DNA of 5,424 nucleotides from an uncultured Collinsella sp. (GTDB taxonomy: Bacteria; Actinomycetota; Coriobacteriia; Coriobacteriales; Coriobacteriaceae): NCBI GenBank assembly GCA_905204635.1, contig CAJLAN010000129.1:1-5424 (forward strand), read 5' to 3'. Positions 1 through 5,404 of the stretch are shown here, piece after piece. How positions within the stretch are numbered: position 1 is the first letter of the stretch; every line of letters starts with the position of its first letter. Below the pieces are notes generated by a model that was given only the letters and a program-made list of their open reading frames with translations, was not told the origin of the DNA and did no database searches. The translations under genes were made by a program, and so were the position numbers.

Positions 1-797
1 GCAGCGGGACCGGCAGCCTCGGCAAACGAAACACCGTGGTAGGAGGGGTTGGGCTCAGCGATCTGGGCGTACTTTCCGCTCGCCTTCCAATCGAAGTTAC
101 CGCCGTCGACGATCACACCGCCCAGCGAGGTGCCGTGGCCGCCGATGAACTTGGTTGCAGAGTGGACGACGATGTTGGCACCATGCTCCAGCGGACGGAA
201 CAGATACGGGGTGCCGAAGGTGTTGTCGACAACAACCGGCAGACCGTGCTTCTTGGCGACCTCGGAGGTGGCGTCAATGTTGGGGATGTCGGAGTTGGGG
301 TTGCCGAGCGTCTCAAGGTAAATGACCGTGGTGTTGTCCTTGATGGCACCCTCGACCTCTTCCAGGTTATGGGCATCGACAAACGTGGTCTCGACACCAA
401 ACTGGGAGAGCGTATGCTCCAGCAGGTTGTAGGAACCACCGTAGATGGTCTTCTGAGCCACCACGTGGTCACCGGCCTGGGCAAGAGCCTGCAGGGTATA
501 GGTGATAGCAGCAGCACCGGAGGCGACGGCAAGACCTGCCACGCCACCCTCGAGGGCGGCGATACGGTCCTCGAAGACGCCCTGGGTGGAGTTGGTCAGA
601 CGGCCGTAGATGTTACCGGCGTCGGCAAGACCAAAGCGGTCGGCGGCGTGTTGGGAGTTGCGGAACACATAGCTCGTGGTCTGGTAGATAGGCACGGCAC
701 GGGAGTCGGATGCAGGATCGGCGCTCTCCTGGCCAACGTGCAGCTGCAGGGTATCGAAACCAAAGGTGTGCTCGGGGTTGTTGATGAACTGGCTCAT
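1..797 (-). CDS. metY: O-acetylhomoserine sulfhydrylase (MetY), N-terminal part, cut by window edge
   Basis: PLP-dependent Cys/Met metabolism enzyme that would make homocysteine from O-acetylhomoserine and sulfide in the cytoplasm (direct sulfhydrylation); some homologues also act as cysteine synthases. The 265 visible residues begin MSQFINNPEHTFGFDTLQLH. They show the YGR phosphate-contact motif (Y64-R66), the Asp that pairs with the pyridine nitrogen in VVVDNTFGTPYL (D191), and the Schiff-base lysine in HSATK (K216). Family members are about 425-430 residues, so roughly the last 160 lie beyond base 1; there is no stop inside the window. The start at 797 is supported by AAGGAG (809-804) six bases upstream and by the usual family N-terminus. 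MetY is favoured over MetB/MetC by the N-terminal TLQLHVGQ and the sequence around HSATKFIGGHG. It is transcribed divergently from a LysR gene and has a long, structured leader. Confidence 0.95.
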   Translation of the reverse strand, partial: MSQFINNPEHTFGFDTLQLHVGQESADPASDSRAVPIYQTTSYVFRNSQHAADRFGLADAGNIYGRLTNSTQGVFEDRIAALEGGVAGLAVASGAAAITYTLQALAQAGDHVVAQKTIYGGSYNLLEHTLSQFGVETTFVDAHNLEEVEGAIKDNTTVIYLETLGNPNSDIPNIDATSEVAKKHGLPVVVDNTFGTPYLFRPLEHGANIVVHSATKFIGGHGTSLGGVIVDGGNFDWKASGKYAQIAEPNPSYHGVSFAEAAGPA

Positions 798-851
798 GAT
801 GATCTCCTTGATCGAACAAAAGTAATAAGAGTGAGAGAAGTAAGTCGCTAT

Positions 852-883
852 CTCCTGATCACGCCGACGGGCGCAAACAGGAG
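852..883 (-). ncRNA. Leader hairpin overlapping the leader-peptide stop codon (possible attenuator)
   Basis: On the minus strand CTCCTG (883-878) pairs with CAGGAG (857-852). Inside this, GCGCC (874-870) pairs with GGCGT (865-861) around the tetraloop CGTC. Allowing G-U pairs the stem is nearly continuous, with 13 pairs and one U-U mismatch (877/858). Two pairs are G-U on the minus strand and would be A-C mismatches in a plus-strand transcript, so the fold belongs to the metY transcript. There is no immediate U tract; a pyrimidine-rich, G-poor stretch follows (845-815). It is therefore not a textbook intrinsic terminator, and a Rho-dependent or translational mechanism is equally possible. Confidence 0.5.
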
Positions 884-912
884 CCCGGCATTCGTCTTGG
901 TAAGCAATTCAT
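859..912 (-). CDS. Cysteine-containing leader peptide upstream of metY (17 aa)
   Basis: A small ORF reads MNCLPRRMPGSCLRPSA and stops at TGA (861-859). An almost perfect Shine-Dalgarno, AAAGGAGG (927-920), lies seven bases before the ATG at 912, stronger than most gene starts in the window. It lies within the predicted metY 5' leader, 61 nt before metY. Cys codons are third (TGC, 906-904) and twelfth (TGT, 879-877). Two codons expected to be rare in such GC-rich DNA, TTA and AGA, follow the first Cys. The second Cys codon sits on the 5' arm of a strong hairpin. Inference: translation senses charged tRNA-Cys and controls metY by attenuation, as Cys-rich leader ORFs do for sulfur genes in mycobacteria. 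Two Cys in 17 residues is modest compared with classical attenuators. I do not recognise this peptide as a named family. Confidence 0.6.
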   Translation of the reverse strand: MNCLPRRMPGSCLRPSA

Positions 913-932
913 ATGCGGGCCTCCTTTCGCAT
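913..932 (-). promoter_or_regulatory. Small hairpin presenting the leader-peptide SD in its loop
   Basis: ATGCG (932-928) is perfectly complementary to CGCAT (917-913), leaving AAAGGAGGCC in a 10-nt loop. This would display the leader-peptide ribosome binding site. It competes with a longer imperfect pairing of 924-913 with 891-880 (about 11 pairs with two single-base bulges) that would hide the same SD. Only pairing by eye supports this. Confidence 0.35.
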
Positions 933-980
933 CCCGGTTCCGTGGTTGGCTTAATTACCTACCGCCTTTGTGTGTTTTGA

Positions 981-1009
981 ATAGTACGAGCATTGTTTCT
1001 CTCGGTCAA
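981..1009 (-). promoter_or_regulatory. Predicted metY promoter
   Basis: TTGACC (1009-1004) and TACTAT (986-981) are separated by exactly 17 bases on the minus strand, close to the sigma-70 consensus TTGACA/TATAAT. Transcription would start near 974 and give a leader of about 177 nt before metY. That leader includes the whole leader-peptide ORF and its hairpins. Confidence 0.65.
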
Positions 1010-1029
1010 TCACTTAAAAGCGCTAACCT

Positions 1030-1050
1030 GTTATCGGTTTTGTAGATAAC
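1030..1050. promoter_or_regulatory. LysR-type operator (T-N11-A palindrome)
   Basis: Perfect 6-bp inverted repeat GTTATC-N9-GATAAC. It contains the LysR-family core ATC-N9-GAT, that is T-N11-A with T1034 and A1046. Its centre (1040) lies about 66 bp upstream of the predicted metY start site, the usual place for a LysR recognition site on an activated divergent promoter. It ends 20 bp before the lysR start codon, so it could also serve autorepression. Confidence 0.7.
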
Positions 1051-1070
1051 ACACGAAAGGACGGGCGCCG

Positions 1071-2009
1071 ATGACCATCCAGCAGCTTCGCTTTTTGATC
1101 GCCGTGGCAGAGTCCGGCTCAATCAACGCCGCGGCCCAGCGCCTCTATACCGCTCAGTCCAACATCTCAAACGCCGTCAAAAGCCTGGAACAGGAGCTCC
1201 ATCTGGAAATCTTTACGCGCTCCAGCCGCGGCGTCACGCTCACCAACGATGGCACCGAGCTTTTGGGCTATGCGCGCCAGGTCGTTGAGCAGGCCGACAT
1301 GCTCGAGGCCCGCTACGAAGACGGCGGCATCCCGCAAGCCCGCCTTGCCATCTCGGCCCAACACTACGCGTTTTCGGTCGAGGCCTTTGTCAACGTCGTC
1401 GAGCGCTGCCGCGACAGCAAGTTCGAGTTCATCATGCGCGAGACCACCACAGCGCAGATCATCGACGACGTGCGCGCGTTTCGCAGTGACATCGGCATCC
1501 TCTATCTGGATGACTTTAATACCCGTGTCTTGCAGAAGGCCTTTACCGATGCCCGGGCGAGTTTTCATCCCCTCTTTGATGCAAAAGTCCACGTGTTCGT
1601 CAGCGAACGCCACCCGCTTGCACGCCGCTCGCAGCTGTCCCTTGCCGACCTCACGCCCTATACGCGCTACAGCTTTGAGCAGGGCACCTCGAACTCCTTC
1701 TATTACGCCGAGGAACCGTTTAGCTATATTCCCTGCAACCGCAATATCCGCGTATCCGACCGCGGGACGCTCACCAACCTGCTTATCACCTCGAACGGCT
1801 ATGCGCTGTCGACCGGCGTACTCTCCAGCGAAATGCAGTGGGGCATGGCCTCGATCCCCTTGGCAGACGCCCCGACGATGCATGTGGGCTACATCATGCA
1901 TGACGACCGCAAGCCCTCTCCCCTCTTGCAGCAATACCTCGACGAGCTCAACCGCATCATCTATGCCAACCAACTGTCGGAAGACGGGATAGAAATCGTA
2001 AATTGCTAG
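1071..2009 (+). CDS. LysR-family transcriptional regulator, probable regulator of metY
   Basis: Cytoplasmic DNA-binding regulator of 312 residues, a normal LysR length. The N-terminal winged helix-turn-helix covers about residues 1-60, with the typical pattern QLRFLIAVAESGSINAAAQ, then the recognition helix around QSNISNAVKSLEQEL and FTRSSRGVTLT. A linker helix follows (about 62-85), then a periplasmic-binding-protein-like effector domain (about 90-300). The ATG at 1071 has AAAGGA (1056-1061) nine bases upstream and starts right at the HTH domain. It is divergent from metY, and a T-N11-A palindrome lies between them, so the working inference is a sulfur or methionine regulator that activates metY and perhaps represses itself. 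The effector (O-acetylserine, O-acetylhomoserine or other) cannot be read from sequence. The closest named relative (CysB, CmbR, MetR type) is not clear by eye, so no symbol is given. Confidence 0.93.
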   Translation: MTIQQLRFLIAVAESGSINAAAQRLYTAQSNISNAVKSLEQELHLEIFTRSSRGVTLTNDGTELLGYARQVVEQADMLEARYEDGGIPQARLAISAQHYAFSVEAFVNVVERCRDSKFEFIMRETTTAQIIDDVRAFRSDIGILYLDDFNTRVLQKAFTDARASFHPLFDAKVHVFVSERHPLARRSQLSLADLTPYTRYSFEQGTSNSFYYAEEPFSYIPCNRNIRVSDRGTLTNLLITSNGYALSTGVLSSEMQWGMASIPLADAPTMHVGYIMHDDRKPSPLLQQYLDELNRIIYANQLSEDGIEIVNC

Positions 2010-2028
2010 CCCCCGGCGGGCATGGCGC

Positions 2029-2034
2029 TACAAT
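2029..2034 (+). promoter_or_regulatory. Probable -10 element of rnhA
   Basis: TACAAT, preceded by GCGC, lies 38 bases before the rnhA GTG and would give a leader of about 30 nt. No good -35 hexamer is seen at 16-18 bp spacing. The same GCGCTACA(A/C)T motif recurs in the next intergenic gap. Confidence 0.4.
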
Positions 2035-2072
2035 GGTCACTCGCACGAAACATACCCAACGAAAGGAACCAT

Positions 2073-2558
2073 GTGAAGGTCATCATCTATACCGACGGCT
2101 CGGCCCGATCAAATCCGGGACGCGGCGGCTACGGCGCCGTGCTCAAATACACCAACCCCGCCGGCAAGACCTTCACCTCCGAGCTTTCGCGCGGCTACGC
2201 CAAGACCACCAACAACCGCATGGAGCTCATGGCGGTCATCGTGGCGCTCGAGGCACTCAACCGCCCCTGCGACGTCGAAGTCCATTCCGATTCGCAGTAC
2301 GTCGTCAACGCCTTCAACAAGCACTGGATTGACGGATGGAAAAAACGCGGCTGGAAGACTGCCAACAAGCAGCCTGTCAAGAACCGCGATCTGTGGGAGC
2401 GCCTACTCACCGCCAAAAGCAAGCACAAGGTTGAGTTCATCTGGGTTAAGGGTCACGCCGGTCACGAGCTCAACGAGCGCTGCGATGAGCTCGCCACCAC
2501 GGCGGCCGACGGCGGCAACCTCGATATCGACGCCGGCTTCAACGAGAGCGACCTGTAA
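2073..2558 (+). CDS. rnhA: Ribonuclease HI
   Basis: Cleaves the RNA strand of RNA-DNA hybrids with two Mg2+ ions (R-loop and primer removal). From the GTG at 2073 the protein is 161 residues, close to the E. coli enzyme (155). All catalytic residues are present: D8 (YTDGS), E51 (NNRMEL), D73 (HSDSQY), D138 (NERCDELA) and the flexible-loop H128 (VKGHAGH). The basic [11 protein letters not shown] handle (89-99) is also present. GTG is preferred because AAAGGA (2062-2067) lies five bases before it and [10 protein letters not shown] matches the family N-terminus. An in-frame ATG at 2022 would add 17 unrelated residues and has no SD. An out-of-frame ATG at 2071 is followed at once by TGA. The last sense codon is followed by tandem stops TAA TAG. 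It lies 63 nt after lysR. Confidence 0.95.
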   Translation: MKVIIYTDGSARSNPGRGGYGAVLKYTNPAGKTFTSELSRGYAKTTNNRMELMAVIVALEALNRPCDVEVHSDSQYVVNAFNKHWIDGWKKRGWKTANKQPVKNRDLWERLLTAKSKHKVEFIWVKGHAGHELNERCDELATTAADGGNLDIDAGFNESDL

Positions 2559-2592
2559 TAGCGTTTTCGCGCAGCTTTATATCCCCACGCGC

Positions 2593-2598
2593 TACACT
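2593..2598 (+). promoter_or_regulatory. Probable -10 element of the oxidoreductase/acylphosphatase unit
   Basis: TACACT preceded by GCGC, 33 bases before the ATG at 2632, in the same arrangement as in front of rnhA. No convincing -35 hexamer is seen. The call rests on the repeated motif and its position. Confidence 0.35.
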
Positions 2599-2631
2599 CA
2601 TCCTGTAGACCAAACAACGCAAGGGGGACGT

Positions 2632-3738
2632 ATGCTGCGCATCGCGACCATCGGCACATCCATGATTACCGACGACTTTATCCAGGTCGTCAACGCTAAC
2701 GACCAAGCCGCGTTCGTGGGCACGCTCTCGCGCGATGCAGATCGCGGCGCCGCCTTCACCGCTAAGCACGGCGGCGAGCGTAACTTCACCGCACTTGACG
2801 AGCTTGCGTCCGCCGACGACGTCGACGCCGTCTACATCGGCAGCCCTAACGCACTTCACTACGAGCAGGCCCTTGCCTGCATCGCCGGTGGCAAGCACGT
2901 TATCGTCGAAAAGCCTTTTTGTGCCACCGAGGCACAGGCGTTCGAGGTCTTTCGCGCAGCCGAGGCGGCGGGCGTTGTGGCCCCCCAGGCCCTGCGCCCG
3001 CTTCACGACCCCGCCTTCCACGCCATTGAGGACGCTCTGGGCGAAATTGCGCCCATTCGCCGCGCCTCGCTGCGCTTTGGCAAGTATTCCTCGCGCTACA
3101 ACGAAATCCTCGCTGGACGCGCCACCAATATCTTCGACTGCAATATGGCATCGGGTTCCCTCATGGACATTGGCGTCTACGCCGTCGAGCCCATGGTCGA
3201 GATTTTCGGCATGCCCTCCGGCCTTACGAGCATGACTACTCTGCTCGACCCCACCACGCGACAGCTCACGCACGGCCCCATCGACGGCTGCGGTTCCATC
3301 CTCGCCAGCTATGGCGGAGGCCGCATCTCCGTCGAGCTCGCGCACTCCAAAATTACGAATGACCTGCTGCCCTCGCAGATCGAAGGCGAGCGTGGCACTA
3401 TCCAGATCGACCATCTGTCCACGCCCCGCAACGTCCGCATCGACTATCGCGGCGATGTCGTACGCGGCTCGGCGACCGAGGCACCGCGCGAACAGGGCGA
3501 CAACGGCCGCGTGCTCGACCTGCCCAAATCGAGCAACACCATGGAATACGAACTCACAGACTTTATCAGCGCCATCGGCGGCATCGATAACGTTAAGGAA
3601 GAGATTTGGGAGACCCCGGCAGGACGCCACGAGCTTGGCCACTACCGCGATGTCACGCTCGTCTCACTGCGCATCATGGATGCCGTGCGCCAGCAGGCGG
3701 GTATCGCCTTCCCCGCTGACTCTAACAAGCAGGCATAG
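2632..3738 (+). CDS. Gfo/Idh/MocA-family NAD(P)-dependent oxidoreductase
   Basis: Cytoplasmic dehydrogenase of 368 residues, normal for the family; substrates are typically sugars, sugar acids, inositols or dihydrodiols. An N-terminal Rossmann fold (about 1-120) starts MLRIATIGTSMITDDFI. Its nucleotide loop is G-T-S-M-I-T rather than the common GxGxxG/A. The hallmark EKP motif carries the catalytic Lys (VIVEKPF, K94). The C-terminal alpha/beta domain has GSLMDIGVYAVEP (175-187), where D179 and Y183 occupy the position that holds DxGxH in other branches. The Tyr version resembles the dihydrodiol-dehydrogenase/MviM-like branch. The ATG at 2632 follows AAGGGGG (2621-2627); reading further upstream in frame only gives a shadow of rnhA. 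The substrate cannot be inferred. The acylphosphatase gene starts 2 nt after its stop, so the two are probably co-transcribed and translationally coupled. Confidence 0.92.
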   Translation: MLRIATIGTSMITDDFIQVVNANDQAAFVGTLSRDADRGAAFTAKHGGERNFTALDELASADDVDAVYIGSPNALHYEQALACIAGGKHVIVEKPFCATEAQAFEVFRAAEAAGVVAPQALRPLHDPAFHAIEDALGEIAPIRRASLRFGKYSSRYNEILAGRATNIFDCNMASGSLMDIGVYAVEPMVEIFGMPSGLTSMTTLLDPTTRQLTHGPIDGCGSILASYGGGRISVELAHSKITNDLLPSQIEGERGTIQIDHLSTPRNVRIDYRGDVVRGSATEAPREQGDNGRVLDLPKSSNTMEYELTDFISAIGGIDNVKEEIWETPAGRHELGHYRDVTLVSLRIMDAVRQQAGIAFPADSNKQA

Positions 3739-3740
3739 CG

Positions 3741-4151
3741 ATGGGTTTTTTCGACAAGCTTTTCTCGGGCGTCACCGGCGGCAGCCGCGAACCCCAAAAG
3801 CCCTCTGGCGTCGAGCTCGAGCTGCGCCGCAGGCTTACTGTGCTCGCAGGCGACGAGGCCACTCAAGACACTCCCCTGCGCTACTTCCTGCGCTGGGCGG
3901 GGCAAGTCCAGGGCGTTGGTTTTCGCTTTACCAACACCAACCTCGCGCAGGCACGCGCACTCACCGGCTGGGTGCGCAACATGGAAGACGGCTCAGTCGA
4001 GATGGAGATACAGGGGGCTCCGGCAAACATCCTATCTCATCTCGAGGCGCTTCATGCCTCCTATGAGCGCATGGGGACGCGTTTTCGCCTCGTAGACGCC
4101 CAGGCCCGAGCCCCACTTACCAATGAAGACGGTTTCAGTCCTCGTTATTAG
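3741..4151 (+). CDS. acyP: Acylphosphatase with N-terminal extension
   Basis: Hydrolyses the carboxyl-phosphate bond of small acyl phosphates (1,3-bisphosphoglycerate, carbamoyl or acetyl phosphate). The acylphosphatase fold fills about residues 46-136: GQVQGVGFRF with phosphate-binding R62, and GWVRNMEDGSVEMEIQG with catalytic N80. Family members are usually about 90 residues; this one has 136 because of a roughly 45-residue N-terminal extension. The extension opens MGFFDKLFSG, a short amphipathic-looking stretch that could touch the membrane, followed by a polar, charged linker. There is no convincing signal peptide. The next in-frame ATG codes M81, inside the domain, so the ATG at 3741 is very likely the start. 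A GTG at codon 34 is a weaker alternative. The SD is weak, which fits coupling to the oxidoreductase stop 2 nt upstream. Confidence 0.9.
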   Translation: MGFFDKLFSGVTGGSREPQKPSGVELELRRRLTVLAGDEATQDTPLRYFLRWAGQVQGVGFRFTNTNLAQARALTGWVRNMEDGSVEMEIQGAPANILSHLEALHASYERMGTRFRLVDAQARAPLTNEDGFSPRY

Positions 4152-4164
4152 TATTGTGTGCTAA

Positions 4165-4176
4165 ATACGGTATCAT
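4165..4176 (+). promoter_or_regulatory. Candidate perR promoter -10 with overlapping palindrome
   Basis: TATCAT (4171-4176) is a good -10 hexamer 36 bases before the perR ATG, with a poor -35 (TTAGTA, 4148-4153) 17 bp upstream. A perfect ATAC-G-GTAT palindrome (4165-4173) overlaps it, and GTATT-N8-AATAC (4151-4168) adds another inverted repeat. This could be an autoregulatory Fur/PerR-type site, but it is not a clear match to the TTATAATnATTATAA PerR box. Confidence 0.35.
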
Positions 4177-4212
4177 TTACCTACGACCGTTGATAGAAAA
4201 GAGGCGAGGCGC

Positions 4213-4593
4213 ATGGCCGTGCAAAGAAGAAACACCAAGCAGCGAAAGCTGGTTCTTGATGCCGTGCGCCAAAGCTATAGCCATCCCACCGCCGATGAGA
4301 TCTACAACGCCGTGCGCGAACAGGATAACAAAATCAGTCGCGGCACGGTCTACCGCAACCTCAATCTCTTGGCCGATGCCGGGGAGATCCTCTCGATCAA
4401 GACGCCGGGCGGCAGCCGCTTCGATCGCACCACCGAACCGCATGCGCATGTCATCTGCACCTCGTGCAGCCGCGTCGTCGACGTACCGCTCCCCTTCGAT
4501 GCCCAGCTCGACGCAAAGGCGTCCGAGCAAATCGGCTGGCACGTCACGTCGCACTACACCATCTTCGAGGGCCTCTGCCCCAACTGTAGGTAG
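4213..4593 (+). CDS. perR: PerR-type Fur-family peroxide-sensing repressor
   Basis: Metal-dependent transcriptional repressor of 126 residues. The N-terminal winged helix covers about 1-70 (HPTADEIYNAV, then SRGTVYRNLNLLADAGEI); the dimerisation domain with the metal sites follows. Residues align with the Bacillus subtilis PerR regulatory site: H24 (for H37), D71 (D85), H77 and H79 (H91, H93) and D90 (D104), with identical spacing for the last four. The structural zinc cysteines are C82, C85, C122 and C125, as two CxxC pairs. Asp at the D85 position, where Fur proteins usually have Glu, favours a peroxide sensor oxidised at H24/H77 over Fur or Zur. The N-terminus is about 12 residues shorter than in B. 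subtilis. The ATG at 4213 has GAGG (4201-4204) eight bases upstream. Its regulon is not visible here: no catalase, rubrerythrin or Dps gene lies in the window. Confidence 0.88.
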   Translation: MAVQRRNTKQRKLVLDAVRQSYSHPTADEIYNAVREQDNKISRGTVYRNLNLLADAGEILSIKTPGGSRFDRTTEPHAHVICTSCSRVVDVPLPFDAQLDAKASEQIGWHVTSHYTIFEGLCPNCR

Positions 4594-4607
4594 ATTTTGG
4601 AACATGC

Positions 4608-5404
4608 CTACTCAGCAAGTAGACGACGTAACTCTTCTTCGACCGTGCGCACGTAGCGGACACGGTCATTGACACCGCACATGCTGGGGTTGCAGCTCTC
4701 CATCAGATAGGGATGGCCCACGACGTTGAGCATGTCGCGATCATTCTCATTGTCGCCAAACGCCATCATCTCATCGGGCGAAATCCCCAGGGCACGACCG
4801 TAATCGGCAAGCGCAGAGCCCTTGCCCGAACCGAAACCGATAAAGTCCGTCCATTCGGTTCCCGACGTCATCACGTCGACACGGTCGCTAAAGAGGCGCT
4901 CGAAATACTCCAGGGCCGCTGGCTGATCCACCTCGGGCGTCTGGAAGGCAATCTTAATGACTTCCTCGTCGATGTCCTCGGGACAGTCGACCACCGCCAC
5001 ATCGCAGTGGACCTCATGGCGCAGGTGGTCAACAAACGCATCGTTGCCGCTCATGGTGTAGAGGTGCCCCTCGCACGAAAGTGTCACGTCGGCATGGGGA
5101 TACGCAACCACGGCATTCGCGACATCCATAGCAAGGCTACGCTCCATGGAACGCTTGACAACGGCACGCCCCTCGCTCATCACCAGGGCTCCGTTTTCGC
5201 ATACATAGGCGAGCTCATCGGCCACCGGGGCAAACAGGTAGCGCAAGCTCGCATATTGACGGCCACTCGCCGGCATAAACACAATGGCGCGACGATGCAG
5301 CTCGTCGATGAGCTCAAATGCCTCAGGACGCGGCTCCGCTCCCCCGGATGCAGCAACGTGCCGTCCAAATCGCATGCAATCAGCTTGATTCCTTCAAGAC
5401 CCAT
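4608..5404 (-). CDS. Cof-type HAD-superfamily phosphatase, interrupted by a frameshift
   Basis: Cytoplasmic HAD hydrolase of the Cof/YidA group with a C2 cap, which dephosphorylates small phosphometabolites such as sugar phosphates or FMN. The N-terminus, MGLEGIKLIACDLDGTLLHPG, holds motif I (D12, D14) and starts at the ATG at 5404 behind a G-rich SD (5417-5412). From about 5345 the family sequence continues in the -1 frame (GGAEPRPEAFELIDELHRRA). That frame carries motif II (PASGR, S47), CENGA (69-73), motif III (GSGKGSAL, K195) and motif IV (GDNENDRDML, D218, D222). Rejoined, the protein is 265 residues, the usual Cof length. As read, the frame from 5404 drifts to an unrelated C-terminus that stops near 5180. 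An ATG at 5375 opens the long frame but would lose the nucleophile Asp. The gene converges on perR, with 14 nt between their ends. Confidence 0.85.
5341..5345 (-). other. Frameshift point in the HAD gene (G5 run)
   Basis: The minus strand reads CAT CCG GGG GAG in the frame of the DLDGTLL motif. One more G in the run of five would join DLDGTLLHP directly to GGAEPRPEAF and restore the whole protein. A single-base deletion, a sequencing error in the homopolymer, or -1 ribosomal slippage on GGG would each fit. Confidence 0.75.

Noticed and set aside
36..980. 314-codon open frame on the plus strand
   Set aside because: It lies antisense to metY, its promoter and the leader peptide. The product has no recognisable domain, whereas the minus strand gives an unmistakable MetY.
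798..1010. SAM-I (S-box) riboswitch in front of metY
   Set aside because: The conserved S-box core (AGAGnGG, GGCAACC, GGTGCTAA) is not visible on the minus strand. A different aptamer class cannot be excluded without a covariance search.
1167..1973. 268-codon open frame on the minus strand
   Set aside because: It is antisense to the LysR gene, with no family motif and no supporting SD.
2003..2030. Terminator hairpin after lysR (GCCC/GGGC and TAGC/GCTA)
   Set aside because: The stems are short, there is no U tract, and the sequence merges into the putative rnhA -10.
2329..2631. Upstream extension of the oxidoreductase frame into rnhA
   Set aside because: The extra residues are a Ser/Thr/Pro-rich out-of-frame reading of rnhA. 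The ATG at 2632 has an SD and begins directly at the Rossmann fold.
2539..3642. 367-codon open frame on the minus strand
   Set aside because: It is a shadow of the oxidoreductase, which has EKP and DIGVY motifs and an SD. High-GC codon bias commonly leaves long antisense frames.
4594..4607. Bidirectional terminator between perR and the HAD gene
   Set aside because: The 14-nt gap has no inverted repeat or T tract adequate for an intrinsic terminator.
4608..5375. HAD gene started at the ATG at 5375
   Set aside because: That ATG is an out-of-frame reading of the codons for A-C-D-L-D-G and would drop the catalytic Asp; the true N-terminus lies in the other frame from 5404.
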